A stretch of 64,000 bases of DNA from Pohlia nutans (taxonomy: Eukaryota; Streptophyta; Bryopsida; Bryales; Mniaceae), in the NCBI GenBank assembly GCA_022496805.1, contig CM040088.1, positions 5,146,001 to 5,210,000 on the forward strand, written 5' to 3'. The notes under the pieces are model-generated. The model was not told the origin of the DNA. It ran no database searches and saw nothing but the letters and a program-made list of their open reading frames with translations. The position numbers and the translations under genes are program-made. Position 1 is the first letter of the stretch. Every line of letters starts with the position of its first letter. Shown piece after piece: positions 1 to 12,061 of the stretch.

Positions 1-89
1 TAATTGCACTGCCTTGAGGGAGACAAATAGCTATCATAAAATGTATAAGTTGTGCATAATATGACAGATTCTTAAGGGTGTGCAATTAG

Positions 90-335
90 AGAAGGTGGAA
101 TGTACAGATGACTGGCCTGGAACTTTTTGGCTTCTAAATAGTATGGCTCAAACTAAATAGAATGATTGTATGGAATTGGTGATGGTTGAGTGTACATGAT
201 TTTGCTGGAAATTTTGGCATTTACTCTATGGCACACACTAAACATTTAACTGAATGAGAGTATGAAATTTGAGAGGGTTACATGTACATGATTGGGTAGG
301 AATTTTGACTTCTAATATGTATGACCCACACTGAA
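90..335. repeat. Degenerate tandem repeat, about 90-base period, three copies
   Basis: The landmark tgtacatgat followed by ggaattttg and cttctaaatagtatggc recurs at about 101, 191 and 283. The copies are diverged, so this is an old array. Nothing coding is associated with it. Confidence 0.55.
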
Positions 336-1469
336 CAAAACGAACAGTTTCCTGGTTGCAGCAGACACGTTCAAACTGACCAGGAATACATCCAGGGTTA
401 AAGGCATGTGGTATTTTTATTTTTTCCACAGCCAATTTGAAAAGTTCATTGCTGGCAGGCGGTTTTGAACTCAACATGGATACAACAACACAATTCATTG
501 GATGATACACAACATGGACACACAAGTGGACACACCAATATTGTGAACATGAATTAACTCGCAGCCGTACGATCACATGTGGAGCTTTTGGCATTCGATC
601 CATCGACACATTGTGCAAGTTAGAAACACTAACACCTACATCAGCACAAGCTTTTTACTATGAATCAGAAGGCAGTTGGAAAGCCTTCACGTGCTCATAT
701 TGAACATAGGAATCTTAATTTGAAGTGCTTCATACACTTTGAACTCGTTATTATCTCATCCTTCAATATCACATGTGATTGGACACTTTGCACATGGCCA
801 GTTCTCAACTCATTTGCGTAACTTTGCAACTTCACATCTTGGTTATTAGTCTGCCGTAGAAGCAAAAGCCGCTGCAAAAATTATCGTGGTTGGTGATGTG
901 GAAGAAGTCACTACCCACAATGCAACCCAGCCTATGCCAGCTCGGACGCCCAGCGCCCTCCACTACTAGAAAATCCTATGACTGTATCAACCGGAAAATG
1001 TTGATATCATGGTAGTGGATTTGGTCGCGTTGACTTGGACATTTTCAAACCGAAATTTGTTGTTTCGGAACTGTTGATTTGGTCAGAATAATTTTATTTA
1101 AAAAATAACTTTAAAAAATCCACGATGAAATATATGAAACCTGCCTTGAATTTTTTTTGGCCTACTAAAAGTCTAAAACGATATTTTGGGCTGCCCAAAC
1201 AAGAAAAGGCTGCCCAAAAATAAAAATGGGCTGCCCAGTTGAACTATTAGGGTTGCTCGAACACAACCGTGGAGTCCACCACGGTCTACCCGAGCTCTAT
1301 TGATGTTGAATGGAATCAAACTCAATACCTTCTAATTCCAAACTAAGCACTACACCATCATACCATGTAGAATTTTTCATGCAAGTCAATGAATTGTTTT
1401 GTAAATAATAAATGAACATAACCAATGAAGATTTTTTGCAATGTAAATTTAAATTCCTTTTCATATTTT

Positions 1470-1810
1470 TTTTTCAATAGATCATGCAGGCTCGTTTGTA
1501 TATGTAGAACAAAATTCAATTTTTATTTATTTTTTGATGAAACCGTGAAAGATGGGAACCAGTTTTTTTAGAACAGACTTTGGATATTCTAAGCGATGTC
1601 AAAACAATTTTTTTCAAATCTTTTTGCAATAGATTATGCACTCTTTCTGTATATGTAGATAAAAACTTCAATTTTTTTTTAATTTTTTAATTTCTTATGA
1701 AATCATGAAGACTAGGAGCTGATTTTTTTACAGCAGACTTTGGATATTTTTAGCGATGTTAATAAATAAAAAAATCCAATTTTTTTTTGCAATTCATCAT
1801 GCAAGCTTTT
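1470..1810. repeat. Tandem repeat, 150-165 base period, just over two copies
   Basis: The block 'caatagatcatgca', then 'tgtatatgtaga', 'gaaatcatgaa' and 'cagactttggatatt' repeats from about 1476 and again from about 1626, with the start of a third copy at about 1790. T-rich tracts separate the blocks. Confidence 0.6.
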
Positions 1811-2609
1811 TTTAACCAATTTTTTTAAAGTCAAATATGCTTATGAAATGAGCACATTTGACCAAGTGCATAAATAGCAAATTGCGTGTTGTACGGGCTT
1901 TCACGGGTTTTGACAAAAAGTTCATTTGTCATCATTCCTCCAACTAAACTATCAGTAGTTGATTTTGTGAAAGTCATTTATGAAAATACATTGATTGACT
2001 TCTATTTTATGCATGATAGACCTATTCATCTCACATTGATGGAGGTACTATGATGATTGGAGATAAGTCCATGGAATCAAAAAGATTATGAAAGACAAAG
2101 ATGAAATGATACAAATCATTCAACAAGTATAGGCTCAAGTATCTCAAAAACAATTTCAAATGTTCATTCAAATATGCTTGCTAGAATGGACATTGTAATT
2201 GAAGCAAAGGGTGAGAGCACTCAATGGTAGATAAGTATATGATATTTTTAACTTGTTGTATGATTTTCACTAATACATGTGTAAATTTGTATTGATATTT
2301 TAGTACACTCCAATGTGATTGCAACGTACTTTATGGTTTCCAAATTGGATTATTTTTGAGTACACACGCATTGTTCAAAGTTTCTGAATTTTTTTCCTAC
2401 AAAGAGGAATTCGTAAGCATATTAGACCTGACTGTAATGACCTTACATTACACTACACATTCATCGTCTCAAAACTCATGTCAATAGAGTTATCCGTAAA
2501 GTGAGAACCGAGTAATATGTTTACCACATGGTGTTTTCAATCTTGATATAGAATTTTTTGACATCCACTCACACAAGCTACCAAGCTCCTCTCTTTGAGG
2601 GAATATGAG

Positions 2610-2745
2610 GTTGGTGTGGGGGTATGTGGAGATTCCTCCGTGGGAACTCAAGCTAGGTTTGGAAGGAGCTACTCTTGCATTGGAGAGGTTCGAAGTTCAA
2701 ATCTCTTTGTCAACGTAGTGAATTGTGATTGGTCGAAAAAAAAAG
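2610..2745 (+). mobile_element. tRNA-derived SINE-like element with poly-A tail
   Basis: Within 2650-2705 the sequence reads like a tRNA body: an A-box-like 'caagctaggtttggaaggagc', then 'actcttgcattggagagg', then a B-box-like 'gttcaaatc' at about 2695-2703. A run of nine A follows at 2736-2744. A tRNA-like head ending in poly-A is the usual SINE layout. It is not called as a functional tRNA gene because no acceptor stem can be paired. Confidence 0.5.
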
Positions 2746-3005
2746 GGTCAAAACTCATTTTTGCCACCTTTCAAGCTGAAAAAACCAGCTCTGCCTTTGC
2801 TTTCCTCTTGTGGAATTTTTTTGCTTAACTTTACGGATATCTTTAATATGTGCCACTCTTGTCATCATACATCAAGCCAACCATTTCATGTCCAACAACC
2901 TGGAATCAATGGCTGTGACTCATAGCTTCAATATCTTCTCAAAAAAAATTTCTATATCACCTTGATGATTACTCAATTTTTCAAAGAATTTCAAAGTCCA
3001 CACAT

Positions 3006-3290
3006 GAGGTACACATACAGTTTCTATAATAAATTTATACGTTAAAATATGAAAAGAGTTGGTACATTGATCAAGATTTGAATTCATACACTAATGGAAC
3101 ATGAACAAGAGAACACAATCCAAAAAAAAAAAAAACAAGATAACAAACTTCCAAATACAAGAAATACTGCATAAAATATGTGCTTTATTTGTAAGTATTT
3201 GTTGTATTTTGAGGTATTTGCAGCATTTTGGTGTTTTGTACATATGTATTTTTATAGCTTCATAACTCCAAATCAAAAAATTCTTTTTGC
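3006..3290. repeat. Dispersed repeat, copy 1 (partner at 8975-9240)
   Basis: About 260 bases share an ordered series of matches with 8975-9240, in direct orientation: 'aaatatgaaa.gagttggtaca', 'atggaacatgaac', 'gaacacaatccaaaaa', 'acaagataacaaacttcc' and 'ctccaaat'. No open frame is conserved between the two copies, so this is probably a non-coding transposon remnant. Confidence 0.6.
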
Positions 3291-3769
3291 ATAAAATGCA
3301 CATGGCACACCCCTCTTCCGTTCTTCACATAACCCATTCCCATTCACAACAGATGCGGAGCTATATCAAAAAAATATCAAACAATGATCAAATATTGTAC
3401 CTTCATAGTAGCTTCATCCTTCCTTGAACAAATAGTTTTTTTCTTCTAAAAACAGATTTTTGCAAATATTCTCTAAAATTCGTTTTTTATTTAAAAAAAT
3501 ATTTTTTTTGAAAATAAATTTTCGGAATTTTCGGTATTCTATTTTTATATTATTTAAAAGCGAAGCTGCTATGAAGGTACGGTAGTGGTCTCCATGAATC
3601 CTTGGTCCTTTGGGTAAAGAGGGACGGAAGTTAGACTGCGTCGGACGCCGTCGGACGCCGATGCGCGGCAGGCGACGGCAACGTCGGTTTCGCCCAGCTC
3701 TCAAGCACAAGCATCGTCGCACTGCTCCTCTCCCGATGGCACGCACGCTCTTCATGCTGCTCACCACCT

Positions 3770-4698
3770 TCTCGGATTAGGGTTTCACTTCAGAGCATTC
3801 AGCGTCGGATTCTGGCCTCCGCACATCCCCGGGACCCGGAAGAAATCGTTACGGACCTTTACAGTTCGAAGCAGGCGGACTTCAGTTCGATCGAGGCTAC
3901 GCAACCACGACGGGTAAGTTATTTACAGGCCCCGTGGACGTCCGAAGCCTTTGAACTCGTTGATGCGCATGTCCGTCCCCGTAATTTCCTTGGACCCGAG
4001 GGTTTGCTGCGTAACATTTTCGGTTATGATTGTGTTTAGGGATTGTTACAGGCTGCGGAGCTGTTCAATCGGACCTGTTCAAAGGGGAGAGGGGGAGGGT
4101 GTTGCAGGAGACGGGTGTTGATGTCTCAGCCACGCGTGACGGTCACCTTAGGGCGTGGCGGGAAGCGGGTAAACCTACCGTTTTCTGCTATTGCTGAAAA
4201 TTTTATTGCACAGAAAAACAGGTTTTAGGGTTTAGGTTAAGTATTGCTTTGGCGAGTGTCGGTATTGAGGATTTTTTCTTTCTTTTGCCTTTTCCGTCGG
4301 GGTGCGGTTTTTTCTAAGTGGTGTTCTTAGTGGTGCACACGTTGACCTAAGTTGCTATGGCAGTGGCAGTTCCTGTTTCTTGTCTGAAGCTATCCAGTTT
4401 CTTACGGTTCTTGCGAGTGGTAGACTTGTTTAGAAAAACTAGGATCTGGATCGGCTGTGGAATTGGTTTAGGTGGCGCTCATTCGTTAGGCGTTGAGTAG
4501 AGGGATTGGGGGGATGGTTACTTCTCATTTTAAAGAACTTTTGGTGGGCAGAATATGTCAATGCGAGCAGCAACGGAAGTCTATCCATGAAGTTGGAACT
4601 GATTTTTAGTCAGTCTTATGGATTGCTATTTGGAAACTAAGGTGGTAATGTGCGTGTTATGGAAACAGGTGCAGAGGCACGTGTCAGTTCCTACAGAG
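3770..4698 (+). promoter_or_regulatory. 5' leader of the SAM gene, with leader intron and telo-box-like motifs
   Basis: A GC-rich stretch (about 3590-3910) marks the promoter and leader. A good donor (cgg|gtaagtt) ends a leader exon at 3913. A matching acceptor (gaaacag|gtgc) at 4667-4668 restarts it 30 bases before the ATG at 4699, giving an inferred 755-base leader intron. TTAGGGTTT motifs occur at about 3777 and, as a short tandem, at about 4225-4237. Such telo-boxes are common near plant transcription starts. The transcription start itself cannot be fixed by eye. Confidence 0.45.
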
Positions 4699-6755
4699 AT
4701 GTATGCTGATCGCGCAAATGGAGAACGAAATAGGAAGCGATCTATCAGGGATCGACTGGGATCAGGAGGTCTATCTGACCAAGTCAGTTCTCTACCACAG
4801 TCAACTGGTGCCAAGAGGTGAATTTTCTGCCACGTTTGCGGTTGAAAGTTATCATCTTAAAAGGGTTGGGAATGAATTCTACTGTATGCAAGCATGGCAG
4901 GAATTTCGACAAGTTGTTGATGCACTGTTGTTGAATAGACTCTTAAATCATGAGCAATATTCTGTTCATGGTCAGTTCTCCAATGCCTGAGGCACATTTT
5001 TTGTGCTTCTTGATCGGTTTTGTACACGATTTGAACTTGCTGTTTCTCTTATTGCACAAATCTCAGTGTTGTTTCAAAAATAAGGAAACATGAATTTTAG
5101 TTGCCATGGTTTGAATACCGCCTCTTCATCAGCTTGACTCGTTTCTAAAAGCTGACTCATTGCTGACTGTTTGCAGGCAAAGAGATATCGAAGGCCAATG
5201 GAAACATGACTTGTTCTTTGACGAACGTGACGATGTTCCTCGAGGCCAATGTATCCCTTTATATTTATTTTTCAAGTTGTCTCATTGAACTTCAAGAGTG
5301 AAATGTGTCGGTCGTGTAGTCTCTCTTCTCTTTTGCATTATTGGTCAAGACATTAGTTGTTCTGGGCACATATTTTGGCTTTTGCACGTAACTCTAGGTT
5401 TTGGATTTCCATGTTTCAGAAGCTTATCATGGGCTCACAGTATGAATCAGAACCCTCAAACTAAAGTTTAGTTGTTGTAACCTTGACTAGAAATCCTAGC
5501 TGCTCGTTCAGGGGGCCAAGATCTGCGGTCGAAGCTAACAAGATATGTTCCAAGGAGTAGCAATAATGGGAAAGTGGGTGTTGTGGATTTGCGGGATAAG
5601 TTGTCAGGCATCACAAGTCAGACTCCCCAAGCCACTCAAGTACAGGAAGCTCCAAAAGTACAGCGGCGAGTAGCATCTGTGGTTTATAATAGTTCAACTG
5701 TAACACATGCTGTGGCCTCAACGACAGCTCCTGCCCCTGCCACAGCCAGGCCAACTGCAACTGTGAAGAGGCCTTCAAACGCAATGGTGCCATATGCAAT
5801 CCCTTCTCTATATTTCAATCTTGCGGATGCATTTCTATCAGTATTCATTCCATGATTAATGGTGGACGATTGGCAGTATATTTTTTGATCCTCTTCAGGT
5901 CCTCAATTGTATGTTCTTTTTCTCCTGTCCCAGGGGTGTGGACCTTTTATTTTCTACTGTAGTGCCTAAGTTTGGGGCTGGATATTTGAAAATTGTGCTT
6001 AACAACCTTCTTATTCAATTTCTTGCTTTGTGGTAGGCTGAAGAGCAGACGGTGCGTACTCTTCTTCATTCATTGGGACTTGAGAAATATGTGATGGCCT
6101 TTCAAGTTGAGGAGGTAGTCACTCTGACCTTTCGATTCTACTTTGCACTCATTCAATTGCACAAAGGAGCTTAGCATGAGGAAAAGGTTGTACCCTCCAT
6201 CTAGGGAGGTCAGATGTACACTTGAATGGTTAGTGTAGGTATTGTTGATTCTAATTCCGTCAAGTAACTAACAAACCTTTTGGTTCTTTCAGATCGATAT
6301 GGCTGCTCTTCGGTACATGAGTGACAACGATCTAAAGGAACTTGGTGTGCCCATGGTAAATTTGATCTTCACTCTAAACGTAGCTTTTCGAGCTCTTTTG
6401 CGGAGATTTAGTTGAGGTGACATCAATTGCGTAGAATGTGTATAAGGTAAACCACCTTATTTGCGCCCTGTGACTATTTGTGCCACTTTATGATCACTGT
6501 GTATCAGTGCTACATTTGAAAAGTTGATATGTCCACTATTGGTACATAACGGCACAAATAGGGTGGTATACCTTATCTGGCCAATATCCCTTCAATGGGA
6601 CTGAGACAAGTTATGATAAAAGCGCAGATACTCTAAAGTAGCCTTTTGAAGTTACAGAATGTTTAGTGATCTCTGCGTTTTGATTTATTTTGGTGTTGGT
6701 TTATCAGGGACCAAGGAAGAAGATTCTACTGGCAATCAGAGGTAAGGAGCAGTGA
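4699..6755 (+). CDS. SAM (sterile alpha motif) domain protein, plant-specific small type
   Basis: Six exons join in frame: 4699-4817, 5177-5250, 5512-5786, 6037-6114, 6293-6355 and 6708-6755, giving 218 residues. The N-terminus (MYADR, then RSIRDRLG) matches the conserved start of the plant SAM-protein family typified, from memory, by Arabidopsis At3g07760. The middle is low in complexity (Ala, Thr, Pro and Val rich, residues about 80-150). The SAM domain covers residues about 159-215, with LLHSLGLEKY, FQVEEIDMAALRYM and the closing helix LGVPMGPRKKILLAI. SAM domains mediate protein-protein or RNA contacts; the partner in this family is not known to me. An upstream in-frame ATG at 4618 lies inside the leader intron, so 4699 is preferred. 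Every intron is GT-AG and preserves frame. The 3' UTR probably runs to about 7170. Confidence 0.88.
6442..6576. mobile_element. Short TIR element (family TAAACCACC), in a SAM gene intron
   Basis: The left end 'ataaggtaaaccacctta' and the right end 'gggtggtataccttat' are inverted copies; both continue into 'tttgtgcc' type sequence. The element is about 135 bases and sits in the last intron of the SAM gene. Related copies are at about 12425-12651 and 53437-53597. It looks like a MITE; no clear target duplication was seen. Confidence 0.65.
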
Positions 6756-7795
6756 TCCAAGTCTTCAGAAGCAGCACAAATAGGTGCAGGCTGGTCAATG
6801 CAATGTCTTAAGCCCAACAATTGTGTTATTCATTCAAGATGAACGATGAACAATGAACGATGAACTGGGTGCTACTAGGTTCACACTGTCGTGACACAGA
6901 CAATGAATGTACACATTAGTCAGTGACTGATTAATGTGAGTGTAGATCTTAGAGTGGAGTCATTTTGCAGAAGACATTCCCATGTGGATAAAGTGATCTA
7001 GAGTAGTCCTTGTGTAGTGGTTTTTTTGTAATCTTGACACTTTCCATCAAGCTTGTATTTGGTTACAGATGACTTTTTCTAATTTTAGTAGAGGCTGATG
7101 CTACCTTTTGTCAGCTGCAAGCATGGTAGCAGGATAGAGTATCAGTTTGGTACATCGGGTTTCTGTGATTCCCAAGAAGCTCTTTATAAGTAGGTTTGAG
7201 TTTTTATGATTTTTTTCTTAACTGCCTGGTATACACTGATATTGGTTATGGGTTTGAGCAACAATTTAGAGTGGGCATTTTTATGTGCATGTCAACGGTT
7301 AATGACACTGCAGATGTGTTGGCATCTCGTAATCCCATCAGTTGGTAAAGTTTTAATCTTGTTATAACTTTCTTTGTTCTTGTAGTTGGCCAAGATTTTG
7401 ATAGAAAATAACTATATTTAGAGAATTTTCATGAAGACTATCTGTTGTCCCTCTCGCTCACTCCGTCGCAGCAGATGTTCTAACGATTAATTTGCTACGT
7501 CGGTCCAATTAAACCTTTTCTGCTCAGGGTACTGTAGCTGGGAGCACTGGATTGCAGTGGGGTTTGAGGTTTGATTGATCCTTCTAGAAATAGAATGGAT
7601 TAAATTAGAAAGTAACCGTATAATTCTATTCTCGACTGGAGTGGAGACATTTTGTCAAAATTAGAGAATCATCCAATGGTGGGATTGGAAGATCATGGAA
7701 TGTCTTTGAACCGAAGAATGCACTCTCAAAATTGAGATTTTGGAGGGTGTGACTTCAAAGTTAAATAGAATTTGGGTTAAATTTTCAAAAATTAA

Positions 7796-8845
7796 CCCTT
7801 TAACGTCCTGTTTTCAAAGATTTTTATAAAATGTTTGATGAAAAACAAAAATGGAGTTGATGTAGAGTACAAAGCAAAGTTGTAAATGTCAATGTGAAGA
7901 TTACATCTATATGGTCGGATTTATCATATTTTTTTATTAATTTATTTTAATTTATTTTGCAAGGTTTTCTCTTGAAATTCAATTTTAAATCTCAAAGTAA
8001 CACAAAAAAATTAAAAAATATAGTAATGAAATTGGAATAACATGCACTACAGGATGGTATGGTTTCTATTATTTGATTCTACTTATTTTGGAAAATCATG
8101 TTTAACCCTTTAATGCGCATGCGTCCATATAATGGACGACAAACAGATTGAAATCCTTCTCTTTACTACATCCTGTACAATTTTTCATCCATCCAAATTT
8201 TCTTTGGTTCTTGTGCTAGTTGACTACCATTTGTACGGTATGGATCTTCAAAATAAGATATTGTGATTTTTTGAAAAATAACAATAGTGGTTGATGTCAA
8301 GTTTCATTCTTAGTTCAAAATAAGTAGAATCAAATAATGGAAAGCATACCATCTCGTAGTGCATGTTATTTCAAATTCATTACAACAATTTTTAATTTTT
8401 TTGTGTTACTTTGGGATTTTTAATTGAATTTCAAAAGAAAACCTTGAAAAATTAATTTTTAAAAATTACTAAAAAAAAATGATAAATCCAACCATATAGA
8501 TGTGATCTAAACATTGACATTTACAACTTTGCTTTGTACATCAACTCCATTTTTGGTATTCATCAAACATTTTATAACGGATCTTTGAAATCAGTGATGA
8601 ATCGGGACGTTAAAGGGTTAAGGTCTCACTTTTTGAACTAAGAATGAAACTTGACATAAACCACTTGTGTTGTTTTTCAAAAAATCACAATGTCTTATTT
8701 TGAAGATCCGTAACGTACAAATGACAATCAACTAGCACAAGAACCAAGAGAAATTCGGATGGATGAAAAATTATACATGATTTAATCAAGAGAAAAGTTG
8801 CAATCTTTTTGTCGTTCATTATATGAATGCAGGCGCATCAAAGGG
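7796..8845. mobile_element. TTAA-flanked TIR element P (outer, split by a second copy)
   Basis: The element starts CCCTTTAACGTCC after TTAA (7792-7795) and ends GCGCATCAAAGGG before TTAA (8846-8849). Its two halves are 7796-8101 and about 8622-8845. They are separated by a second copy in the opposite orientation (8106-8617). Removing the inner copy leaves about 530 bases, close to the inner copy's own length. A TTAA target duplication with termini beginning CCC is the hallmark of piggyBac-like transposons (Sola3 elements also use TTAA). No transposase frame is present, so the element is non-autonomous. Confidence 0.7.
8106..8617. mobile_element. TTAA-flanked TIR element Q (inner, inverted copy of P)
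   Basis: It begins CCCTTTAATGCGCATGCG after TTAA (8102-8105) and ends CGGGACGTTAAAGGG before TTAA (8618-8621). The first half is the reverse complement of 8622-8845 and the second half the reverse complement of 7796-8092 (for example 'gctttgtacatcaactcc' against 'ggagttgatgtagagtac'). Q is therefore a copy of the same family inserted into P. Confidence 0.7.
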
Positions 8846-8974
8846 TTAAAATGAAGAGGTTTAGCAATGCCCTATGTCAACACCTCTCCGTTGCAATCTT
8901 TCATATCAAGAACAAACTCACACATAATTATTGTGAATTTTATAAGTGAGAGTGACCTATCCATGTACAATTTA

Positions 8975-9240
8975 GGACAAAAAATTATACACTAAAATAT
9001 GAAAGGAGTTGGTACATGGATCAAGATCAGAATAGTTACATGAATGGAACATGAACTAAAGAACACAATCCAAAAAATAAAACAAGATAACAAACTTCCA
9101 AACACAAGATATACCGCCTAATACATGTGTTGTATTTGTCAATATTTATTGTGTTTTTAAGTATTACAATATTTTCACATTCTGTTCATAGGTATTTTGA
9201 TAGTTGCACAGCTCCAAATTGAAATTTTCTTTTCCTAGAA
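8975..9240. repeat. Dispersed repeat, copy 2 (partner at 3006-3290)
   Basis: Direct copy of the repeat at 3006-3290, sharing 'acactaaaatatgaaa', 'gagttggtacat', 'aacacaatccaaaaa' and 'acaagataacaaacttcc'. The two copies lie on either side of the SAM gene. Confidence 0.6.
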
Positions 9241-9808
9241 GATGTATATTGTAAGTCTCAAAATCTGAACTTCACAATTCGAAATTCAATTCTTCATGGA
9301 TTTTCTGTTATTTGCATTTCCGAACTGCAGTGATCATAATCTGGTTTGCTTGAGCACTAAACTGGAAAACTTTCGCGGACCTTCCACCCACTTTCAAAAC
9401 AAACGGCTGCAAATTTTGATGTAATAAGTCAATTTTGACGTAAATCAGCTGAGACTTTTTCTACGAGAAAACCTGTATTATATTATATTTTGCAATGGGA
9501 GAGATTTCGTTCCAACAATCTTGCTTGGTAGATTGGTCAAAGTCAAATTTCCCATGGATAGCAAATGCCACACTCAAGCAGTGCTAAAATGTTTTAGTTG
9601 TTAAATATCAATTGCAGCAGAACTGCTATATGGACAAAGCCACCCTTTCAACAATTATTTCCAACGCTCAGAAGTGCCCACTCAGTGACCCAGAAATGCT
9701 CCGTCCAGCGTACCGGGGCTAGGAGTTGAGTGGACAGATCTGCGTGCCTGGACTAGTTCAAGAATGGACTCAAATATCAGAGGAACGTTAAAATCACAAC
9801 ACAGCCAT

Positions 9809-12061
9809 TTACAGGACGGCAACTGCTTCTACGGGTGGACTGGCGGTCTTGGCTGCGCTCTCATCACTCCAGTATTCTGTCTTCTTTCCGGTCTTTGAGA
9901 CGCGGTCGAAGACGACCTCAGGCTTGAGATTGCCCACGACTGTCACCTTCTGTTCCTTGATGTCAATGTCATAGCTCTCGACACCTACCAAAGGCAACAA
10001 TCCATAAGAACCCAGCACTGATAGCACTCTTAATACTCGCTGCATTCAAATACAGACCAGCGAAGTGATGTAAAAATGGTTTCACAAATTGATTATAGAT
10101 GATATTCTATAGGGACATGCGTCAGCCTTTAGCACAATATATGTAAACGGAACTTGTCACCAACCTCAGAGGATAGCCCTTCATAAAATTGAGGGATGCA
10201 AAACTGTGGCTCAATCTCGTGAGTGAAAATAATTACCTTCCAGCTTTCCGATGGCCCTCTTAACTGCTCCTACGCAACCCTGGCAGCTCATAGCCACCTT
10301 CAAAACTGTAGTCTGCATATCCAAGCATAAATGTTAAATTACACTGACAATTTGAGGGAATTTCAAACGAATGACGGAAGAATGTAGCCGGTCATTTGCC
10401 CTAAGATTGGCTTTCGCCATATCACAAGATTCAATCATGCAACCTACAGAAAGTTGGAACTTCCACATGCTGTAACAGACAAAAAAAATTAACAGTATTA
10501 ATCAAGGTGTGAAACTCTAATACATGAAAATTAACCAAAACTACAGATAAGAAAGTATTGTGAGTTGAGATCAACGCAAAACCTCTCGAAGAAAGTAAGC
10601 TCCCAAGGAGCTTTTTTTCATCGGAACAAGCAGTCAAGCATCCAGGTTACTACAAACTTAAAACTACAAGACTTTTGACATCAATTTTGACAGAAACAGT
10701 AGTGAGAATGAACTCTTTCAAAATGAGATTCGGAGATTCAAGCCTCAAGCAAAAGATACCAACGCGATTGTCATAAGCAAGTCCAAAGAAACTGAAAAGA
10801 GGAACTCGATAATTCAGTCAAAGAACACATCAAACTTCAGAAGAGGTGTAATTAAACAGCAACCTGCACAGTAACGTCTTTGACGTTGCATAAAACATCA
10901 CATCAAAGAAATCATAATCAAAATTAAACGTGATCTCCTACATAATAGTTATTAAAAGAATGAAAATTATACTACTTCAGGGACAAAAATTCATTCAGCG
11001 GCGGGGAAGAAAAAAGAGACGCAAAACCTCATCATGCACAAATAATAAAGCATTAAAAACCTCTCTAAATAATTGTTAAAAATAAATGTCAAATAGGCTT
11101 GAAGTTCACATGTCCTGAACTGAAATGAAAACCAGAGCAGACAACTCTCGTCCGACTCCTCACGATAAAATGTACTACCGACACTAGCCAGAAACGCAGA
11201 GGAAATTTTCGTCAAAAAGAACTATGATTAGAAAAGAAATGCTACACCTCCATTCAACTCATTCCCTATGCAAGACAAATTTCCAAGAAAAAAAAGAGAG
11301 AAGCAAACCTCGCAGGAGGAAATTTTCGTCAAAAAGCACCAGACACCTCCATTCAATAGACACTGTTCAACACGAGACGAAAAATCCGAAGACGCAGTAG
11401 CGGCAGTCGATCAAAAGAACTATAATTAGAAAACAAATGCTACACCTCCATTCAACTCGTTCCCTACGGTTGACAAATTTCCAAGAAAACAAAAAGAGAA
11501 GCAAACCTCATCCGTCGTGCATAAAGTAAACGCAGGAGGAAACTTTCGTCAAGGAAATATCACAACCTCCATTCAAGAGACGCTGTTCAACGCGAGAAAA
11601 AAATTACGAAAATCCGAAGACGCAGCAGCAGCAGTCGATCCCGAATGCAAGCGCGTGAGGAAAAATGTACTACCGACACTAGCCAGAAACGCGCAGAGGA
11701 AAGTTTCGTCAAAAAGAAATACGATTAGAAAAGAATGCTACACCTCCATTCAACTCGTTCCCTACGCAAAGACAAATTTTCAATAAAACAAAAAGAGAGG
11801 CAAACCTCATCCGTCGTGCACAAAATAAACGCAGGAGGAAATTTTCGTCAAGGAAATACAACAACGCCGCCATTCAAGAGACGCTGTTCAACGCGAGAAA
11901 AAGTTTACGACAAATCCGAACAGCAATCGATCCCGAATGCCTGCGCGTGATCGATCAATCGATCGATCGATGCATGAACGAGAAAAAAGTGAAGCGGCAT
12001 TCAAAAGAACAGGTATGGCCGCGAAAATCGGCAGGAAGCGACGCGGACTTACCTCAGCCAT
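9809..12061 (-). CDS. ATX1: ATX1-type cytosolic copper chaperone (HMA domain)
   Basis: Three exons on the minus strand: 12053-12061 (MAE only), 10237-10312 and 9809-9984, giving 86 residues. The protein is one heavy-metal-associated domain, residues about 4-70. The Cu(I) site is M11-S-C13-Q-G-C16, followed by [20 protein letters not shown] and the lysine-rich KTGKK loop near residue 65. A short acidic, Ala/Pro-rich tail closes it. In yeast and plants this family carries Cu(I) to P-type ATPases of the secretory pathway; that role is inferred from the family. No targeting peptide is present, so it is cytosolic. The three-codon first exon followed by a long intron (10313-12052) is unusual, but its donor (GAG|gtaagt) is strong and the ATG is well placed. 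The joined frame closes exactly. Confidence 0.87.
11214..11945. repeat. Tandem repeats in the first intron of the copper-chaperone gene
   Basis: The landmark 'tacacctccattcaactc' recurs at 11243, 11441 and 11739, and 'cgcaggaggaaa' plus 'tttcgtcaa' at 11311, 11531 and 11830. The last two units are about 298 bases long and close in sequence; the first is shorter. On the minus strand the two longer units contain 'gatgag|gtttgc', which resembles a short first exon with a donor. Confidence 0.7.
11947..11973. repeat. GATC microsatellite
   Basis: Short run of gatcgatcgatcgatc-type sequence in the first intron of the copper-chaperone gene, just downstream of the 298-base repeats. Confidence 0.7.

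Larger units (their letters stand above)
1..3560. other. Gene-free, AT-rich repeat region
   Basis: I see no supportable coding exon here. The stretch holds an approximately 90-base tandem repeat (about 90-335), a 150-165 base tandem repeat (about 1470-1810), a tRNA-derived SINE-like unit (about 2610-2745) and one member of a dispersed repeat (about 3006-3290). Open frames are short, low in complexity and match nothing I recognise. The first 95 bases carry an inverted pair (taattgcactg ... gtgcaattaga) like the ends of the element at 30387-30545. Confidence 0.6.
7180..9780. other. Intergenic region dominated by transposon copies
   Basis: I found no coding exon between the end of the SAM transcript and the copper-chaperone 3' end. 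Most of it is explained by the nested TTAA elements (7796-8845) and a dispersed repeat (8975-9240). Confidence 0.6.

Noticed and set aside
3414..3767. Arg-rich minus-strand frame
   Set aside because: It lies over the GC-rich promoter side of the SAM gene; the composition explains it.
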